Source of the DNA: an uncultured Flavihumibacter sp.
GTDB lineage: Bacteria; Bacteroidota; Bacteroidia; Chitinophagales; Chitinophagaceae
DNA length: 64,000 bases
Direction: 5' to 3'
NCBI GenBank assembly: GCA_902168105.1
Contig: CABHOY010000019.1
Location: 434,001 to 498,000, forward strand
Shown: in pieces, positions 62,892-64,000 of the stretch
How the letters are laid out: each line of letters begins with the position of its first letter
Numbering within the stretch: the stretch's first letter is position 1
Notes under the pieces: generated by a model
Databases searched by the model: none
What the model was told of the DNA's origin: nothing
Seen by the model: only the letters and a program-made list of their open reading frames with translations
Made by a program: the position numbers and the translations under genes

Positions 62892-64000
62892 ATGTCTGTT
62901 AACATTCAGTTTACTAAAGGCAGTGGCATACGCCTTTATACTTCGCATGACGAAGAGTACATTGATGCCGTATCAGGAACCTTTAACCTCGCTCTTGGAT
63001 ACAGCCACCCTGAAGTGGTTGAAGTACTGCAGCAACAGGTAGAAGATCTGATACATGTTTCCTCCTCATTTACAGGCGAACTTGCTTCCAATGTGCTGAA
63101 CAGCATACTGGAACATGCTCCCGAAGGCATTACTGATGGCTGGATGCGCGACATTATCGGCTCTACAGCCAATGAAGGCGCTGTCAAGATAGCCAACAAG
63201 TTCAATGGTAAAAATGAAGTACTCAGTCTGTCCCTCTCCCATCACGGACAAACGCTTTTCACAACCAGTATTTCAGGGAATTCTTTCAGAAGAAAGTCAT
63301 TCTCTAATACCATCTCCAACAAACACGCTATTGTACCGGCGCCGTATTGTTACCGTTGCCCTTATTCCGCTAAGTTTCCAAACTGCGGTTACTTATGTAC
63401 AGAAGCAATTTATGACTACGTAGAGTATGGTGGTTCCGGCAATGTATCCTGCCTGATCATGGAGCCTATTCTGGGTAATGGCGGCAATATCGTACCGCCG
63501 CCGGGATACTTTGAAAGGATCAAAAAGATCTGTGACGAATTAGACATCGTGCTGATCTCTGATGAAGTACAGACAGGCATTGGCAGAACAGGTTATATGT
63601 TTGCCAGCGAGCATTTTGATATGCAACCCGATATCATCACGTTGGCAAAAGGATTAGGCGGTATAGGCATACCTACTGCTGCGATCCTCTACAGACCTGA
63701 ATTTGCTGTACTGGAAAAATTTGAGCACTCCTACACTTCCGGTGGTAACCTGTTGTCGCTCGCTGCTGCGCAGAAAACCATGGAGATCGTATCCAGGGAA
63801 GGATTTCTTCAAAACGTACGCGATAACGGCGTTATACTCGGCGAACTGCTAAACGGGCTGAAAGAAAAGTATGGCCACTTCATCGGCGACGTGAGAGGCA
63901 TGGGATACATGTGGGGCCTGGAGATCGTTGATAAGGAAGGTGCTCCGGATGTTACGCTTACCAACAGGATCATCGACAAAGCACTGGAAGACTATAAACT
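62892..64000 (+). CDS. Class III PLP-dependent aminotransferase (3' end cut by window edge)
   Basis: The frame starts with MSVNIQFTKGSG at 62892 and is open to the right edge, giving about 369 residues of an expected 420-450. Class III aminotransferases transfer an amino group between an omega-amino donor and a keto acid, using pyridoxal phosphate. Visible marks are SGTFNLALGYSHPEV, IISDEVQ-type PLP ring contact (LISDEVQTGIGRTG), the PLP-binding Lys in IITLAKGLGGIG and the YTSGGNLLS block. The Cys-rich stretch PYCYRCPYSAKFPNCGYLC is shared with AGXT2-like and phosphonate/ornithine-type members. The substrate cannot be told. Confidence 0.92.
   Translation, partial: MSVNIQFTKGSGIRLYTSHDEEYIDAVSGTFNLALGYSHPEVVEVLQQQVEDLIHVSSSFTGELASNVLNSILEHAPEGITDGWMRDIIGSTANEGAVKIANKFNGKNEVLSLSLSHHGQTLFTTSISGNSFRRKSFSNTISNKHAIVPAPYCYRCPYSAKFPNCGYLCTEAIYDYVEYGGSGNVSCLIMEPILGNGGNIVPPPGYFERIKKICDELDIVLISDEVQTGIGRTGYMFASEHFDMQPDIITLAKGLGGIGIPTAAILYRPEFAVLEKFEHSYTSGGNLLSLAAAQKTMEIVSREGFLQNVRDNGVILGELLNGLKEKYGHFIGDVRGMGYMWGLEIVDKEGAPDVTLTNRIIDKALEDYK

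Overview
The window looks like chromosomal DNA of a Bacteroidota bacterium of the Chitinophaga type. The evidence is a SusC/SusD pair driven by a FecI-type sigma factor and a FecR anti-sigma factor, many secreted enzymes ending in type IX secretion (T9SS) sorting domains, a gliding-type C-terminal domain protein beside a PorP/SprF-like protein, chitinases, and TAnnTTTG-like -7 elements. The genus is inferred from gene content; no rRNA or other marker gene is present. No tRNA, rRNA, CRISPR array or intact insertion sequence was found.

Layout. 1-6681 (minus strand): sigma factor, anti-sigma factor, SusC receptor with an N-terminal STN signalling domain, and SusD lipoprotein (cut by the left edge). 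6974-17910 (minus): five secreted proteins that together resemble a fungal or insect cell-wall degrading set: a metzincin-type protease, a GH16 beta-glucanase with CBM6, a GH18 chitinase with CBM6, an EndoH-like GH18 protein, and a 1363-residue chitinase with two GH18 domains. 18232-23427 (minus): a T9SS type B surface protein, a PorP/SprF-like protein and a TPR/PD40/OmpA protein, which together look like a surface-protein export and anchoring unit. 23428-24553 is a 1.1 kb gene-free stretch with a nested inverted repeat that contains two DnaA-box-like 9-mers. 24554-27481 (plus): a response regulator that lacks its phosphoacceptor Asp, and an S9 peptidase. 27484-34725 (minus): DUF4260 protein, carboxymuconolactone decarboxylase-like protein, Crp/Fnr regulator, S10 peptidase, cytoplasmic alpha-amylase and a DUF5703/GH95-like protein; a perfect 94-bp palindrome lies at 27961-28054.

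35019-39214 (plus): a compact three-gene cluster of a glycosyltransferase, a ketosynthase III fused to a heme-oxygenase-like metal-dependent domain, and an unrecognised 298-residue protein. This is the best candidate in the window for an undescribed biosynthetic system. 39216-47708 (minus): recD-recC-recB as a tight operon. 47709-48600: a gene-free stretch with several inverted and direct repeats. 48601-52404 (minus): three-subunit Tat-exported molybdenum aldehyde oxidoreductase. 52865-54759 (plus): CHASE3 histidine kinase and response regulator. 54780-58316 (minus): FBH1-like helicase, lone ABC ATPase, lipid kinase. 58378-59112 (plus): surE. 59378-62435 (plus): a tandem array of five related small lipoproteins with repeated leaders and terminators. 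62892-64000 (plus): a class III aminotransferase cut by the right edge.

The left third is coherent: secreted enzymes break down chitin and beta-glucan, T9SS exports them, and the SusCD pair with its own sigma/anti-sigma system may take up a released oligosaccharide. The direct link between the SusCD pair and chitin is inference from proximity only.
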